DNA from: Planctomycetota bacterium
GTDB taxonomy: Bacteria > Planctomycetota > Planctomycetia > Planctomycetales > Planctomycetaceae
Assembly (NCBI GenBank): GCA_003670925.1
Contig: QWQG01000255.1
Span: forward strand, 1-43,945
DNA: 43,945 nt
Reading direction: 5' to 3'
This document shows, one piece after another, positions 15,978-25,386 of this stretch (position 1 is its first letter; each line of letters opens with the position of its first letter). The notes below the pieces were generated by a model. The model was given only the letters and a program-made list of their open reading frames with translations, did no database searches and was not told where the DNA came from. A program made the translations under genes and the position numbers.

Positions 15978-17156
15978 TCAATCCACGTCCGTTAGCCGCT
16001 TCACTAGAATTGTCGCGTAGCTTCCTCGCGGCAGATCGAACGACAACGTCAGCTTTTTGCGATGTTCGTGTAAATCATCGTCGGCGACCGCACACATCAG
16101 ACCTGCCGGACGAATGAGGACGCGACGCATTCCCTTCGAAAAGAAACTGTCGCGTGGATACTTCACCCGGATTTCCCGCAGTTCAATCTTTTCTTCCTGC
16201 AACACGGCATCTAGAAGGTCTCCAAGCAGACCATCCGGTCGCTCGATCCGCGCACACGGCAGTTGTAACTCGGCTGCATGCAGCGTCGCAGCCTCAACGG
16301 CATTCAACGTCAGTGGAAACACACATCGTCCGCTCAGCAGGTCAAAGCTGGCCAATGAAGTCGGATCGCTGTGAGCCTCAATGAACCGCGTCAGCCAGCG
16401 ATTCCACAACGCCGACTGATACGCCGAAAGATAGAGCCCCCGCAGATCGATATTGATCCGTGCTAAAGCCCCACGGAAGTCGGGATCGCGTCCAACTTTC
16501 ACCTTGTCCGACAGGTGGGTCACGATGCTGCGACGATGCGAACGCTCGAGGCGTTGCTGACATTCGGGCCACTGCCCCCACAACTCACGCAACAATTGTT
16601 TCTGTTGTTTTTCCGACGACGAATCGTTGACGTGCGGATCGGCTAGAGCCAACCACAACGCGCGTTCCCAGTTGCTGAGGCACCATGCTCTTGCGATCCA
16701 GTCGCCGGATACGCCAAGTGAGCCGAATCGTTGATCATCAAAGTAGTTTGGCAGTCCTGTCTGCTGCACTTGCGCAACCGCAGCCTCCGCGCGCTCCACC
16801 TCGGCCTGCTGCATGTCGCGGAGGACAAGCTGAAATCTGTTGCCGTGGAAATCTGGTGGCGTAAAAGGTGTGTTGGTCTGGCCGAGGTATTCTAAGACGA
16901 ATGAATCCTGTCGCAAGGCTTTTCTGGGACCGCTATAAATGGTCAGATGCTGAGTCGTGACGGCATGGCGATCTTTCAGGCCACCGTAGCTGATACGCTT
17001 CCGCTGCAAATTCCAGCGTTCAACAATCGCACTGATTGCTTCGGGCGTTCCGATCGACGTCTTGGTCAGTCGATACAATGCAAATGGGCCGTGCTGGGGA
17101 ACGAGGTCTGTCAGTTCTTCGACCTGAAAGTCTTCAGGCAGTCTTCGCAGTTTCAC
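15978..17156 (-). CDS. truD: tRNA pseudouridine(13) synthase TruD
   Basis: A 392-residue protein with a GTG start; KLRRLPEDFQVEEL is the normal TruD N-terminus, so this start is likely. The catalytic motif is GGLKDRHA with Asp62, and NRFQLVLRD and LPNYFDDQRFGS are further family motifs. The TRUD insertion domain follows (about residues 150-300). TruD makes pseudouridine at position 13 of tRNA-Glu and a few other tRNAs, in the cytosol. It lies 35 bases downstream of rlmN on the same strand, and both modify RNA. Confidence 0.95.
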   Translation of the reverse strand: MKLRRLPEDFQVEELTDLVPQHGPFALYRLTKTSIGTPEAISAIVERWNLQRKRISYGGLKDRHAVTTQHLTIYSGPRKALRQDSFVLEYLGQTNTPFTPPDFHGNRFQLVLRDMQQAEVERAEAAVAQVQQTGLPNYFDDQRFGSLGVSGDWIARAWCLSNWERALWLALADPHVNDSSSEKQQKQLLRELWGQWPECQQRLERSHRRSIVTHLSDKVKVGRDPDFRGALARINIDLRGLYLSAYQSALWNRWLTRFIEAHSDPTSLASFDLLSGRCVFPLTLNAVEAATLHAAELQLPCARIERPDGLLGDLLDAVLQEEKIELREIRVKYPRDSFFSKGMRRVLIRPAGLMCAVADDDLHEHRKKLTLSFDLPRGSYATILVKRLTDVD

Positions 17157-17191
17157 GCGCGGGGATTCCAGAAAGTTTGAGAGGAACGGCG

Positions 17192-18334
17192 CTAGCCGCC
17201 AAGAGCTGTTTCACGGTTTAGCCGCAGTTGTCCGCAGGCTGCGTCAATGTCCGCACCTTTGCGTTTTCGCACGGTGGCTGTGATGCCGCGGTGTTCCAGA
17301 ATTTCAAGAAATTGCTGAGTATCTGGAGCACGCGGAGCTGTCATCACGAGTTCTGACACGCCGTTCATGGGTATTAAATTGACGTGTGCATTGCGGCCGC
17401 GGAGCAAGGCGGCAAGCTCTTCAGCATGTTGCGGCCGATCGTTGATGCCTGACATTAGCACATATTCATAGGATATCCGGCGGCCGGTCATCTCAAAATA
17501 GTCATCTGCCGCCAACAAAATCTCCTGAATCCCGATGTTTTTGTTGACCGGCACAATCTCGGTTCGCAAGGTATCATTCGGCGCGTGGAGTGAAACGGCA
17601 AGATTGTACTGTTGCCCGGACTGAGCTAGCTCGCGGATCTTATCTGGGAGTCCGACGGTTGAAACGGTGATTCGTCGTGCACCAAGTCCAAATCCATCTT
17701 TTGCAGTGAGAAAAGTGAGTGAATCCATCAGTCCTTGATAATTTGCTAACGGTTCACCGATGCCCATTACAACGACATTGGTAATGCGTTCGTCATCCTT
17801 CATCATCCGGTGCAGCACGAGGACCTGCTCGATGATTTCGGTCGGTGTCAGATTTCGCTTCACTCCCAGCAAGCCACTCGCACAGAACACACATCCCATG
17901 GCGCAGCCGACCTGAGTGCTAATGCAGACCGTGCGGCGATCGGGATCACGCATCAGGACGCATTCGACCAGTTCACCATCCTGCAGCCTCAGCAGCAATT
18001 TTTCAGTTTCATCCTGAGAAATCTGATGTTTCACAACTTCAAACGGCGAAAATCGGAATTCCGTGGCGAGGTGTGTTCTGAGTTCGATCGGCAGATCCGT
18101 CATCTGTGCAAATGACTCAATTCGGCGTTGCACCAGCCAGCGGCGAATCTGTCCCGCCCGGAAGCGTGGCTGTCCGACTGATGCCAGCCATGTGGTGAGT
18201 TGATCAAGGTCCAGATCCATGATCGCCGGGCGCGGCGGAGCCTGATGTTCGATCACGGGCAATCCGGATTGGGTCTGAAGAGTTGACTGCGACACGGAGG
18301 TTCTGCTGGCTTGGGCTGAAGAAGGGAGAAGCAT
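17192..18334 (-). CDS. rlmN: 23S rRNA/tRNA adenine-C2 methyltransferase RlmN
   Basis: A 380-residue radical-SAM enzyme. The [4Fe-4S] ligands are C144-AMG-C148-VF-C151, following CISTQVG. VVVMGIGEPLANY is the SAM-binding motif, and ADIDAACGQL near the C-terminus carries the conserved methyl-carrying Cys. It methylates C2 of A2503 of 23S rRNA and of A37 in some tRNAs. I chose the ATG at 18334 (preceded by GGAAG), but the first ~38 residues are not conserved and an ATG at 18220 (MDLDLDQLTTWL) gives a more canonical length. TATAGT at about 18347 could be its -10 element. It is divergent from pdxJ and upstream of truD. Confidence 0.93.
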   Translation of the reverse strand: MLLPSSAQASRTSVSQSTLQTQSGLPVIEHQAPPRPAIMDLDLDQLTTWLASVGQPRFRAGQIRRWLVQRRIESFAQMTDLPIELRTHLATEFRFSPFEVVKHQISQDETEKLLLRLQDGELVECVLMRDPDRRTVCISTQVGCAMGCVFCASGLLGVKRNLTPTEIIEQVLVLHRMMKDDERITNVVVMGIGEPLANYQGLMDSLTFLTAKDGFGLGARRITVSTVGLPDKIRELAQSGQQYNLAVSLHAPNDTLRTEIVPVNKNIGIQEILLAADDYFEMTGRRISYEYVLMSGINDRPQHAEELAALLRGRNAHVNLIPMNGVSELVMTAPRAPDTQQFLEILEHRGITATVRKRKGADIDAACGQLRLNRETALGG

Positions 18335-18534
18335 ACACTTCCGCACTATACAGCGAATCGCTCCAAACCGCCGCCGAATTCGGACGAATCCGGCCGCGAG
18401 AATTCCTAATCGCGACATCCTGACAGGCGACAAGCGCACGTGGGCTATTTAAAATGCCAAGGGTTCACGGTGTGGTGCATTGAAACCTGTGCCGATACGT
18501 TCCGCGTCTCAGAATCATTGCCGGAGTTGTTGAC

Positions 18535-19251
18535 ATGCCATTGTTGGGTGTAAATCTTGATCATGTGGCCACTATTCGACAGGCGAGACTGACAAATGAG
18601 CCTGATCCGATCCACGCGGCCGTGCTGGCGGAAATCGGAGGAGCGGATTCCATCACCGTCCATCTGCGCGAAGATCGCCGCCATATTCAGGACCGCGACG
18701 TGCGCCTGTTGCGTGAAATCTCTCGTGTTGGACTGAATCTGGAAATGGCGGTTTCGGATGAGATTACAAAAATCGCCCTGAGCTTGCTTCCCCATCAGGT
18801 GACACTTGTCCCGGAACGACGCGCAGAACTCACGACTGAAGGCGGGCTAGATGTGCTGACACATTTTGCGAGGATCCAGCAGTGCGCTGATCAGTTGCAG
18901 GGTGTCGGGATTGCCGTCAGTCTCTTCATCGATCCGAATCTCGCACAGATTGAAGCGGCAAAAAAACTCGGTGTCACGGCGATCGAGCTGCATACCGGAG
19001 CGTATGCCGATGCGCAGACACCAAAAGACACGGAAATCGAATTTAATAAATTGCGAGAGGCAGGGCAATGTGCCGTGGCTCAAGGTTTACGGTTGAACAT
19101 GGGCCACGGGCTAACGTATCGCAATGTACGCCGCATCGCCGAAATTCAGGGAGTTCATGAGCTCAACATCGGCCACTCGATCGTGTCACAGGCCGTGCTG
19201 GTGGGTTTTGAACGAGCCGTGCGAGAAATGAAGCTGCTTGTGACGTTTTAA
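18535..19251 (+). CDS. pdxJ: Pyridoxine 5'-phosphate synthase PdxJ
   Basis: A 238-residue protein of normal length. [64 protein letters not shown] and [12 protein letters not shown] are all standard PdxJ motifs. PdxJ condenses 3-amino-2-oxopropyl phosphate with 1-deoxy-D-xylulose 5-phosphate in de novo vitamin B6 synthesis (DXP-dependent route). The ATG follows GGAG at a normal distance. It lies 85 bases before aroC on the same strand; the pair may be co-transcribed. Confidence 0.97.
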   Translation: MPLLGVNLDHVATIRQARLTNEPDPIHAAVLAEIGGADSITVHLREDRRHIQDRDVRLLREISRVGLNLEMAVSDEITKIALSLLPHQVTLVPERRAELTTEGGLDVLTHFARIQQCADQLQGVGIAVSLFIDPNLAQIEAAKKLGVTAIELHTGAYADAQTPKDTEIEFNKLREAGQCAVAQGLRLNMGHGLTYRNVRRIAEIQGVHELNIGHSIVSQAVLVGFERAVREMKLLVTF

Positions 19252-19336
19252 GTGCTATGCGTATTCAATCACCGTAGTCCTCACTAAGATCCAATTCAAA
19301 TCCAAAATCACAAATTTCAAGTACTGACCCACGTTA

Positions 19337-20461
19337 ATGCCAGGCAATACATTCGGTCACAGTTTCCGCATTACTACAGCCGGCGAAAGCCATGGACCAG
19401 GAAACGTCGTGATCGTTGATGGTGTCCCGTCCGGCATTCCATTGTCGGTCGATGATCTGCGGATCGATTTGCGGCGGCGGCGACCAGGCCAAAGTCCATT
19501 GGTGACGCAGCGTCAGGAAGATGACGAACCAGAAATCCTGTCAGGCGTATTTGAAGGTCGCACAACAGGCACTAGCATTGCGATCTTGATTCGTAACACT
19601 GACCAGCGAAGCAGCGACTATTCCGATATCCGCGACAAGTACCGGCCTGGCCACGCGGATTACACGTTTGATGCACGCTATGGTTTTCGTGACTACCGTG
19701 GCGGCGGCCGCAGCAGCGCGCGGGAAACAACGGCACGCGTTGCCGCTGGAGCAATTGCCAAGAAATTGATTGCTGAGGAGTTCGGGGGAGTTGTGGTTGG
19801 ATACGTGCTTCAGGTCGGAGCGATTCGAGCCAAAATCCCCAATCCAGAACTGGTTACGCTGCAGCAGGTGGAGACATTGGCGGATGGTTCACCGAATTTC
19901 GTGCGATGTCCCGACTACGACGCAGCCCCCAAGATGGTTGAACTGATCGATGAGGTTCGCCGGGATACGGATTCGATCGGTGGCGTTTCTGAAATCGTAG
20001 CGACAAATGTACCTGCGGGGCTGGGTGAGCCCGTGTTCGACAAACTCAAGGCCGATCTGGCGAAAGCACTCTTCAGTCTGCCAGCTGTGCTAGGGGTTGA
20101 GTACGGGATCGGGTTTGCTTGCGCTGAAATGCGCGGCAGTCAGAACAACGACGTCTTTGTGGCCGAAGCTGCGAAGTCCGGTACGCGAATTCTGACAAGT
20201 TCGAATCGCCACGGTGGAATGCTGGGTGGCATTAGTTCCGGGATGCCAATTGTCCTGCGGGCCGCCATCAAGCCAACGAGCAGCCTTGCCCAAGAGCAGC
20301 CAACCGTCACGCGAGATGGTCAGCCCACGACGATCCGCACGAAAGGACGTCACGATCCTTGCCTGCTGCCGCGTTTTGTGCCCATGGGGGAGGCCATGGT
20401 CGCGATTGTCCTTGCCGACCATTGGCTTCGTTGGAAAACCGTGCGGCGCATGGTTCAATAA
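19337..20461 (+). CDS. aroC: Chorismate synthase AroC
   Basis: A 374-residue protein. It starts with MPGNTFGHSFRITTAGESHG, the standard signature, and contains RRRPGQSPLVTQRQEDDEPEILSG, RPGHADYTF, DYRGGGRSSARETTARVAAGA, GGVSEIVATNVPAGLGEPVF and NRHGGMLGGISSGMPIVLRAA with RHDPCLLPR near the end. It converts 5-enolpyruvylshikimate 3-phosphate to chorismate, using reduced FMN. After the stop codon, GCCGGAAT (20472-20479) can pair with ATTCTGGC (20487-20494), but there is no T-tract. An AT-rich repeat-like stretch (19289-19320) sits immediately upstream. Confidence 0.97.
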   Translation: MPGNTFGHSFRITTAGESHGPGNVVIVDGVPSGIPLSVDDLRIDLRRRRPGQSPLVTQRQEDDEPEILSGVFEGRTTGTSIAILIRNTDQRSSDYSDIRDKYRPGHADYTFDARYGFRDYRGGGRSSARETTARVAAGAIAKKLIAEEFGGVVVGYVLQVGAIRAKIPNPELVTLQQVETLADGSPNFVRCPDYDAAPKMVELIDEVRRDTDSIGGVSEIVATNVPAGLGEPVFDKLKADLAKALFSLPAVLGVEYGIGFACAEMRGSQNNDVFVAEAAKSGTRILTSSNRHGGMLGGISSGMPIVLRAAIKPTSSLAQEQPTVTRDGQPTTIRTKGRHDPCLLPRFVPMGEAMVAIVLADHWLRWKTVRRMVQ

Positions 20462-20663
20462 TACTCAAAGTGCCGGAATTACCAATATTCTGGCGGTAAT
20501 GACATGCTGCTTGACCGCCATCTGACAGAAAATTTCAAGGGACGGCTGCGTTAGGGTGTTTTTTTGTTCTGGCCTGATAGATTGTCTCGCAATATCTGTT
20601 GCTGGTCTGGCAATGGATCAAAACGACGTTTTTTCAGACCACACTCTTGCTGGAGACAACTGA

Positions 20664-21026
20664 ATGAAGAACATTTCGATGGGTATGATGTTGAGCAGCT
20701 TGCTGTTCATCCAGGTCGGCTGCGGCGAAGAAGGTGCTAGCAATGCACCAGCAGGCAACCCTTCGGCTGAGGCAATGAAGACAATGATGAACACCCCAAA
20801 GGGGGAAAGCGGACATGAAGCCGCGAAGGAAGGCGCTGAAGCTGCTAAAGAAGGCGCAGAAGCTGCTAAAGAAGGCGCAGAAGCTGCTAAGGAAGGCGTA
20901 GAAGCTGCTAAGGAAGGCGTAGAAGCTGCTAAAGAAGGCGTAGAAGCTGCTAAAGAAGGCGCTGAAGCTGCTAAGGAAGGCGCTGAAGCTGCTAAGGAAG
21001 GCGCTGAAGCCGCTAAAGCTCCGTAA
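20664..21026 (+). CDS. Small lipoprotein with EAAKEG heptad repeats
   Basis: A 120-residue protein. An N-terminal leader ends in IQVGC20 (a loose lipobox), so the mature protein is probably a lipoprotein. From residue 52 to the end it is nine perfect copies of EAAKEG[A/V] plus a final EAAKAP. The variable seventh residue runs AAA-VVV-AAA, which fits block expansion. The sequence should form one continuous charged alpha-helix of about 69 residues (EAAK repeats are rigid helix formers), with Ala on one side. The start has GGAG upstream and is followed by the terminator at 21090. The role is unknown; a surface or periplasmic spacer is plausible. Its length may vary by repeat slippage (unit 21 bases). 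Confidence 0.75.
   Translation: MKNISMGMMLSSLLFIQVGCGEEGASNAPAGNPSAEAMKTMMNTPKGESGHEAAKEGAEAAKEGAEAAKEGAEAAKEGVEAAKEGVEAAKEGVEAAKEGAEAAKEGAEAAKEGAEAAKAP
20817..21020 (+). repeat. 21-base tandem repeat inside lipoprotein gene
   Basis: About 9.5 units of 21 bases coding EAAKEG[A/V], with occasional silent changes (AAA/AAG lysine, GCT/GCA/GTA at the last codon). The reverse strand also stays open and gives a Phe/Ser-rich frame, which is a by-product. Confidence 0.9.
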
Positions 21027-21336
21027 CCAGAGGCAGATTTTCAATCCAGTTCATCGCAGAAAGACGGTTTTAGTCTTTGAACATATTAGGGAGTTCTTCT
21101 TTATGAAGGGCTCCTTATTTTATGCGCGGCAGAATCTGCCGCACGACGGCTTGTCCGGAAAACTCATACATCCGGAACAAACTCTACAGTTTCACAAATT
21201 GCCTGACCGATACTTCCGATAATACCCTCCCGATGCGCAAAGTCTGTTGGTATTTCCGTACAGTCAATGCATGTCACAGGATGGTGAGCACCCAGCGAAG
21301 GCAGTGGACAACTGCAACTTCTCCAAGGATGGATCA
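21027..21336. other. Spacer before the barrel gene
   Basis: It contains the terminator at 21090-21121 and a second perfect hairpin, GCGGCAG (21126-21132) with CTGCCGC (21136-21142), followed by about 190 bases with no recognisable gene. The promoter of the downstream gene should lie here, but no clear element was found. Confidence 0.5.
21090..21121 (+). terminator. Terminator after the repeat lipoprotein
   Basis: GGAGTTCTTC (21090-21099) pairs with GAAGGGCTCC (21105-21114) through ten pairs, including two G-T wobbles, with a 5-base loop. It is followed by TTATTTT. It lies about 65 bases after the stop codon. Confidence 0.75.
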
Positions 21337-23040
21337 ATGCGGATTCGGCATTCACTAAAATCACTCATTCCCGTCATCCTGATGCTGGCGAGCGCCCGAA
21401 CAGCTCACGCACAAGGGGGACCCCCAATGCCAGGGATGGCCAGTCCTGGGATGCCCACTGCTGGCGCCCAGCAGGTTCCGGGCTCCTACGGCATGTATCC
21501 GTCTCAGTCGCCCTACCAAGGGATGTTTCAACAAACATACGAGCAGAACGGGACATGGTTTCAAAATACAGTCAGCGGTTTTGGGGCCGCGAATAATCCG
21601 CATGAATGGTTCGTCAATCTGGACTATACCAAAACGTTCAACTCAAAATTGCACGGCCTCGTGGGTGCGCCGAACGTGCAGACATATTCTCAACAGAATG
21701 ACCCGGACAGTAACGGCATCAGCCCTGGACTCTCGTTTTATAATTATTTTGACGCTGCCAACGCCTCGATAATTCCTCAATTGGTTACCAACGGGATCAG
21801 ATTATCGGGTGGATTCTGGAACGCAGACGGCTCCGGGTTCCTCTACAGCGGTGGATATCAATTTGAAGGCACGTCCACCTTCGATCCTCGAGCCAATGTA
21901 TTTGGATCGCGGTTGAGCCAAGCGGGGACGCTGCAAGCTCAAATAGACACAGGCATCACTGGCTCTCAAACGTTTAATCTGGGAAACCAAACTGATCTGA
22001 ATCTCGTCCAAAACAACATTCTGGCTCCGGGAGTTGTATTTGACAGTGCCGACGAGGTTCGTTACGGGATCTTCGGAACAACGTTTCAAATTCTCGATCG
22101 GACCTTGCTGAATCTCTACGGGTTGCCGACGACTGATGGGAAGACCGAAAGCATTATGGGCGGGGAAACATCTCCGTACGACCTCAACTATGTTCTGAGC
22201 CAATCCATCAATACGGGTGGCGTGAACGCTGCTTGGGCCTTCAGTCCGATTTACGACAACGACAATGTCAAAGTCCGTCCGATTTTCGGAGGGCGTTATT
22301 TCCGGATCGATGAACAATTCGGTTTCCAAGGTGCCTCAACATTGCTGGCCTACGATGGCGGCGACGCAGACGCAGATACTCCGGAGAATGCAAAGGTGTT
22401 CCCGCCTGGAACTGGGGTTGTACCAACCACTCCTGTCGCAACAACGTATACGACAGTGTATCCGAATGCCACCTCAAACATCGTGTACTCGTACATCAAT
22501 AGCCAAGTGGTGAGCAATCTATCCGGTCCGGAACTTGGATTTCAGTACGAACTGGGCCGAACCACTGGAATTCAGGTCACAGGTTCGAGTCGTGTGGCCA
22601 TGATGTTTAATCAAGAACAGCTCCGCATGAGTGGCGACAACATCGGCAACTTTATGGGCACTGAATTGGCTACGCCGGACCCTATCACGGGGGAAACTGT
22701 TTCGACGAATATGTACAATACGGATACCTCGCAGGGGCCTTCACTCAACGCTTTCAGTGCCAATGCGAGCAGTACGCATCTGTCACCTTTATTCGAACAA
22801 TCGTTCAATGCTCAAGTGCCGATCTTTGATCGCGTGCCTGTGCTGCGAGATATGTGGCAACTTGAAAATGCTAAGTTGAGTCTTGGCTGGACATTTCTTG
22901 CGATTGGTCAGGTGTCTGATCCAAACAACTCCATCGTTTACGACTCTAGTCCCACGACCGGAGATTTCCTGCACTATCAGTCTGCGCGGAACAGTTTCTA
23001 TCAGAACACACTCAACATCGGTGTCAACTGGAGTTATTAA
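21337..23040 (+). CDS. Putative outer-membrane beta-barrel protein
   Basis: A 567-residue protein starting at MRIRHSLKSL, preceded by AAGGA at 9 bases. It has a signal peptide (SLIPVILMLASARTAHA), then a Pro/Met/Gly-rich stretch (residues 29-62) and a long region of alternating polar/hydrophobic strands (for example HEWFVNLDYTKTF, GSGFLYSGGYQFEG, VRPIFGGRYFRIDEQF). It ends in NTLNIGVNWSY with a C-terminal aromatic residue, as in barrels inserted by BamA. It resembles the planctomycete BBP7 porin-like family, but I cannot confirm membership. It is probably in the outer membrane, and has its own terminator at 23082. Confidence 0.7.
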   Translation: MRIRHSLKSLIPVILMLASARTAHAQGGPPMPGMASPGMPTAGAQQVPGSYGMYPSQSPYQGMFQQTYEQNGTWFQNTVSGFGAANNPHEWFVNLDYTKTFNSKLHGLVGAPNVQTYSQQNDPDSNGISPGLSFYNYFDAANASIIPQLVTNGIRLSGGFWNADGSGFLYSGGYQFEGTSTFDPRANVFGSRLSQAGTLQAQIDTGITGSQTFNLGNQTDLNLVQNNILAPGVVFDSADEVRYGIFGTTFQILDRTLLNLYGLPTTDGKTESIMGGETSPYDLNYVLSQSINTGGVNAAWAFSPIYDNDNVKVRPIFGGRYFRIDEQFGFQGASTLLAYDGGDADADTPENAKVFPPGTGVVPTTPVATTYTTVYPNATSNIVYSYINSQVVSNLSGPELGFQYELGRTTGIQVTGSSRVAMMFNQEQLRMSGDNIGNFMGTELATPDPITGETVSTNMYNTDTSQGPSLNAFSANASSTHLSPLFEQSFNAQVPIFDRVPVLRDMWQLENAKLSLGWTFLAIGQVSDPNNSIVYDSSPTTGDFLHYQSARNSFYQNTLNIGVNWSY

Positions 23041-23081
23041 GCGACCGTTGACTCTTAAAGTGACTCTGAGTCTGTCTTCAT

Positions 23082-23116
23082 ACCGTCCGGCAATCCAGAA
23101 TTGCCGGACGGTTTTT
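23082..23116 (+). terminator. Strong terminator between convergent genes
   Basis: A perfect 13-bp stem, ACCGTCCGGCAAT (23082-23094) with its complement at 23100-23112, loop CCAGA and a T5 run. It ends the barrel gene and lies just before the end of the convergent ABC-2 permease gene. Confidence 0.9.
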
Positions 23117-23129
23117 CATTGGGCCGAAC

Positions 23130-24725
23130 TTATCTCCCGGCAAGTTCTTCCACGCGGTGAAAAATCAGGCGATGGATTATCACACATCCAAACGCCTCGG
23201 CCACGATCACCCCCAGTGGCAGCAGGTATCGCATCAAAGCTTCGGTTACGCCCCCGCTCCCGCCCCTGAACAACAGCATGCTCAAGACCGCAAAGGTCAT
23301 GGTCAACAAGAATGGAGCGACAAAATAGCAGATGGCAACCGCAATCAGCATCGCACCGTGTCTCAAATAGACAGACAGCAAGGTTCCCAGATGCACGGTC
23401 ATGACCAGCCATCCCAAGATTGCCCACGACCATGGTTCAACGACGGCATCAGTGAAAAAACGGATAAAACCAGCATCCAAAAAGCCTAGCCAGACGAATC
23501 CCAGTCCGAAGCAACACAACGGAGCTAGCAGACCGGGTAAGAGACCGAGATACAGTTGACGAATGACTTGGCTGCGACTCTTTGGCAACATGCACAATGA
23601 GACGAGCGTTTGCTGATAGATTTCGCAATTCAGCACGTTGCCGAACAACCGTCCCAGCATCCCAAGAAAAAACACGCAGCCCACTGTCAGCAGTGTCGTC
23701 CCATAAGCCTCGGCTTCGGCAGGCGCGCCGATCAGTCGACAAATCGCCGGCACCGTCGCGATGGAAATCAGGGGCAACACGATCGTCCAGACGGCTATCC
23801 AAAGTCGACCTCCCACGTGAAACTGCCAAGACTTCCAAGTGAGCGCCGTATTCCAACAACGCAAAGCGTGGACGCCGCGCGTGCGTGTGGCAAGGCCGCG
23901 CGTAAAGTACTCCGCCACTGCCGCCCCCTGAGCCAGAGATGCCTGATTCATGGGCTCAAACAAAATCCAACTCAAACCAAAAAACAACAATGCCACGCCA
24001 ATGTGAAATGTCATCTGCAGATGCCAGATATTCTCACCGCGCTCATACATCAGGAATTCAGCGGATGCAGCCCACATCGAACGCCTGAGGAGAAATCCTG
24101 AGACTTCGTTGCAGTAAGATTGGAGGCTAGGAAAGCCCCATTGGCTGCAACCAAAGGCGAGCAGACTCAAAAACCAACCGCCGAATTCTAGGACAATCCA
24201 GAGCACAATTGTCAGCGTGGCTGCCCGCCGACTGCTCCGACAGATGGTGCTACAGAAAAGCGCCAACTGACTGAGACAGAACGCATAGCACATCATTCCG
24301 AGGATTAGGGCGGTGATTTGTTCGGTAACAACACCACCTAGCGTGATCGACAATAACAGGAATGGCGACGAAACCAGAATCAGCAAGACGACGACTGCCA
24401 AGCGGGGCATGGATTTCCCGATCAGCAAGGTGAAATTTCTGACGCCGGTCATCCGGAGCAAGGGTAGTGTTTCTTCTTCTTTTTCCTCCGTGATGGCCAA
24501 AGAAAAGTAGATAACGCCGAGCAGGGTGAGACAAAAATAACAGCAGTTGGCAATGCTCCCCACGAGGAATAATCCGGAAGCTCCACGTCGCGGCGCATCA
24601 ATGACTTGCCTAAAAAACAGCATCAGCGTCAACAGAACCAACGCTCCACGTACGGCATGATGTGTCAACAGGCGTGACTCTTGGCGGATGCTGCGGGTGA
24701 GAAAGGCCAGTGTCTGAGCGAACAT
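23130..24725 (-). CDS. ABC-2-type transporter permease
   Basis: A 531-residue protein with about twelve hydrophobic helices in two halves. After the second helix, LAITEEKEEETLPLLRMTGVRNFTLLIGK matches the conserved cytosolic segment of ABC-2 permeases (usual form TREREKGTLELL...GK). No ATP-binding partner is encoded in this window, so either it lies elsewhere or the protein works with a remote ATPase. The start ATG follows CGGAA. Its substrate is unknown. There is no signal peptide, and the N-terminus is predicted to be cytosolic. Confidence 0.75.
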   Translation of the reverse strand: MFAQTLAFLTRSIRQESRLLTHHAVRGALVLLTLMLFFRQVIDAPRRGASGLFLVGSIANCCYFCLTLLGVIYFSLAITEEKEEETLPLLRMTGVRNFTLLIGKSMPRLAVVVLLILVSSPFLLLSITLGGVVTEQITALILGMMCYAFCLSQLALFCSTICRSSRRAATLTIVLWIVLEFGGWFLSLLAFGCSQWGFPSLQSYCNEVSGFLLRRSMWAASAEFLMYERGENIWHLQMTFHIGVALLFFGLSWILFEPMNQASLAQGAAVAEYFTRGLATRTRGVHALRCWNTALTWKSWQFHVGGRLWIAVWTIVLPLISIATVPAICRLIGAPAEAEAYGTTLLTVGCVFFLGMLGRLFGNVLNCEIYQQTLVSLCMLPKSRSQVIRQLYLGLLPGLLAPLCCFGLGFVWLGFLDAGFIRFFTDAVVEPWSWAILGWLVMTVHLGTLLSVYLRHGAMLIAVAICYFVAPFLLTMTFAVLSMLLFRGGSGGVTEALMRYLLPLGVIVAEAFGCVIIHRLIFHRVEELAGR

Positions 24726-24889
24726 GCAAGATTCCGTTGAGGTGGAGCACTGTCCGCCAACTTACACAGCCGCGCGCTACGCTCACGTAAATTCACAATC
24801 AGCATGCTGCCAACCATTTCGGGCGGCATTAACAATTTTGGTTCTTGCAAGAATGTTACCCACCGAACGTCTGAAGACAAGCCTGCGGT

Positions 24890-25309
24890 TTAATCGAGGA
24901 ACACCGCCCGCTCCTCAGCTGTGGGCAGGCGACAGGATTCATATTTTCCAAACAGGCGATAACGCAAGCGGGAAACAATCCGATACCCTAGGTTTCGAAT
25001 CGGCGACGGGACGATCCACAGCAGGCCCCCCAGCACTCGCCAGCGACCGCCCAACGTCATCAGAATGCGACACACGCCCGCAGTGCGCGTATAGGTTTGG
25101 CCATCGCACACAAACACGAGAGTGTCGAGACGAGTTCGAAGGGCAGCGTCCAGTTTTATCCCTGCCGTCGTTCCTTGGAGTGGGGCAAACCGCAATTTGT
25201 GCGTCGGATCGTGTGCCAGCAACCAATTCACGGACTGGGTACAGAGCCCGCAAACCCCGTCGAAGAAAACGGTCGGATGATCATCATTGGCAGCAAGTTT
25301 GTAAGACAC
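24890..25309 (-). CDS. DCC-family thiol-disulfide oxidoreductase-like protein (DUF393)
   Basis: A 139-residue protein with a GTG start. VFFDGVCGLCTQSVNWLLAHD gives the DXXCXXC signature (D17, C20, C23) of the DCC / DUF393 family, followed by LRFAPLQG, a DTLVFVCDG turn and a hydrophobic segment (LGGLLWIVPSPIRNLGYRIV). Family members are thought to be small thioredoxin-like redox proteins; the exact reaction is not established. It is upstream of the permease gene and 77 bases downstream of larE on the same strand. Confidence 0.88.
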   Translation of the reverse strand: MSYKLAANDDHPTVFFDGVCGLCTQSVNWLLAHDPTHKLRFAPLQGTTAGIKLDAALRTRLDTLVFVCDGQTYTRTAGVCRILMTLGGRWRVLGGLLWIVPSPIRNLGYRIVSRLRYRLFGKYESCRLPTAEERAVFLD

Positions 25310-25386
25310 GGGAAGTTCTCAGGCACGCTAAATTAATGCACGTGAAACCGCAAATACGGACTCAGCATAACACCATGCGCAGGCAG

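Noticed and set aside
20634-21044. 136-codon minus-strand frame rich in Phe and Ser (FSAFLSSF repeats)
   Set aside because: It is the reverse translation of the EAAKEG repeat. The repeat keeps several frames open; the plus-strand frame has a ribosome binding site, a signal sequence and a terminator.
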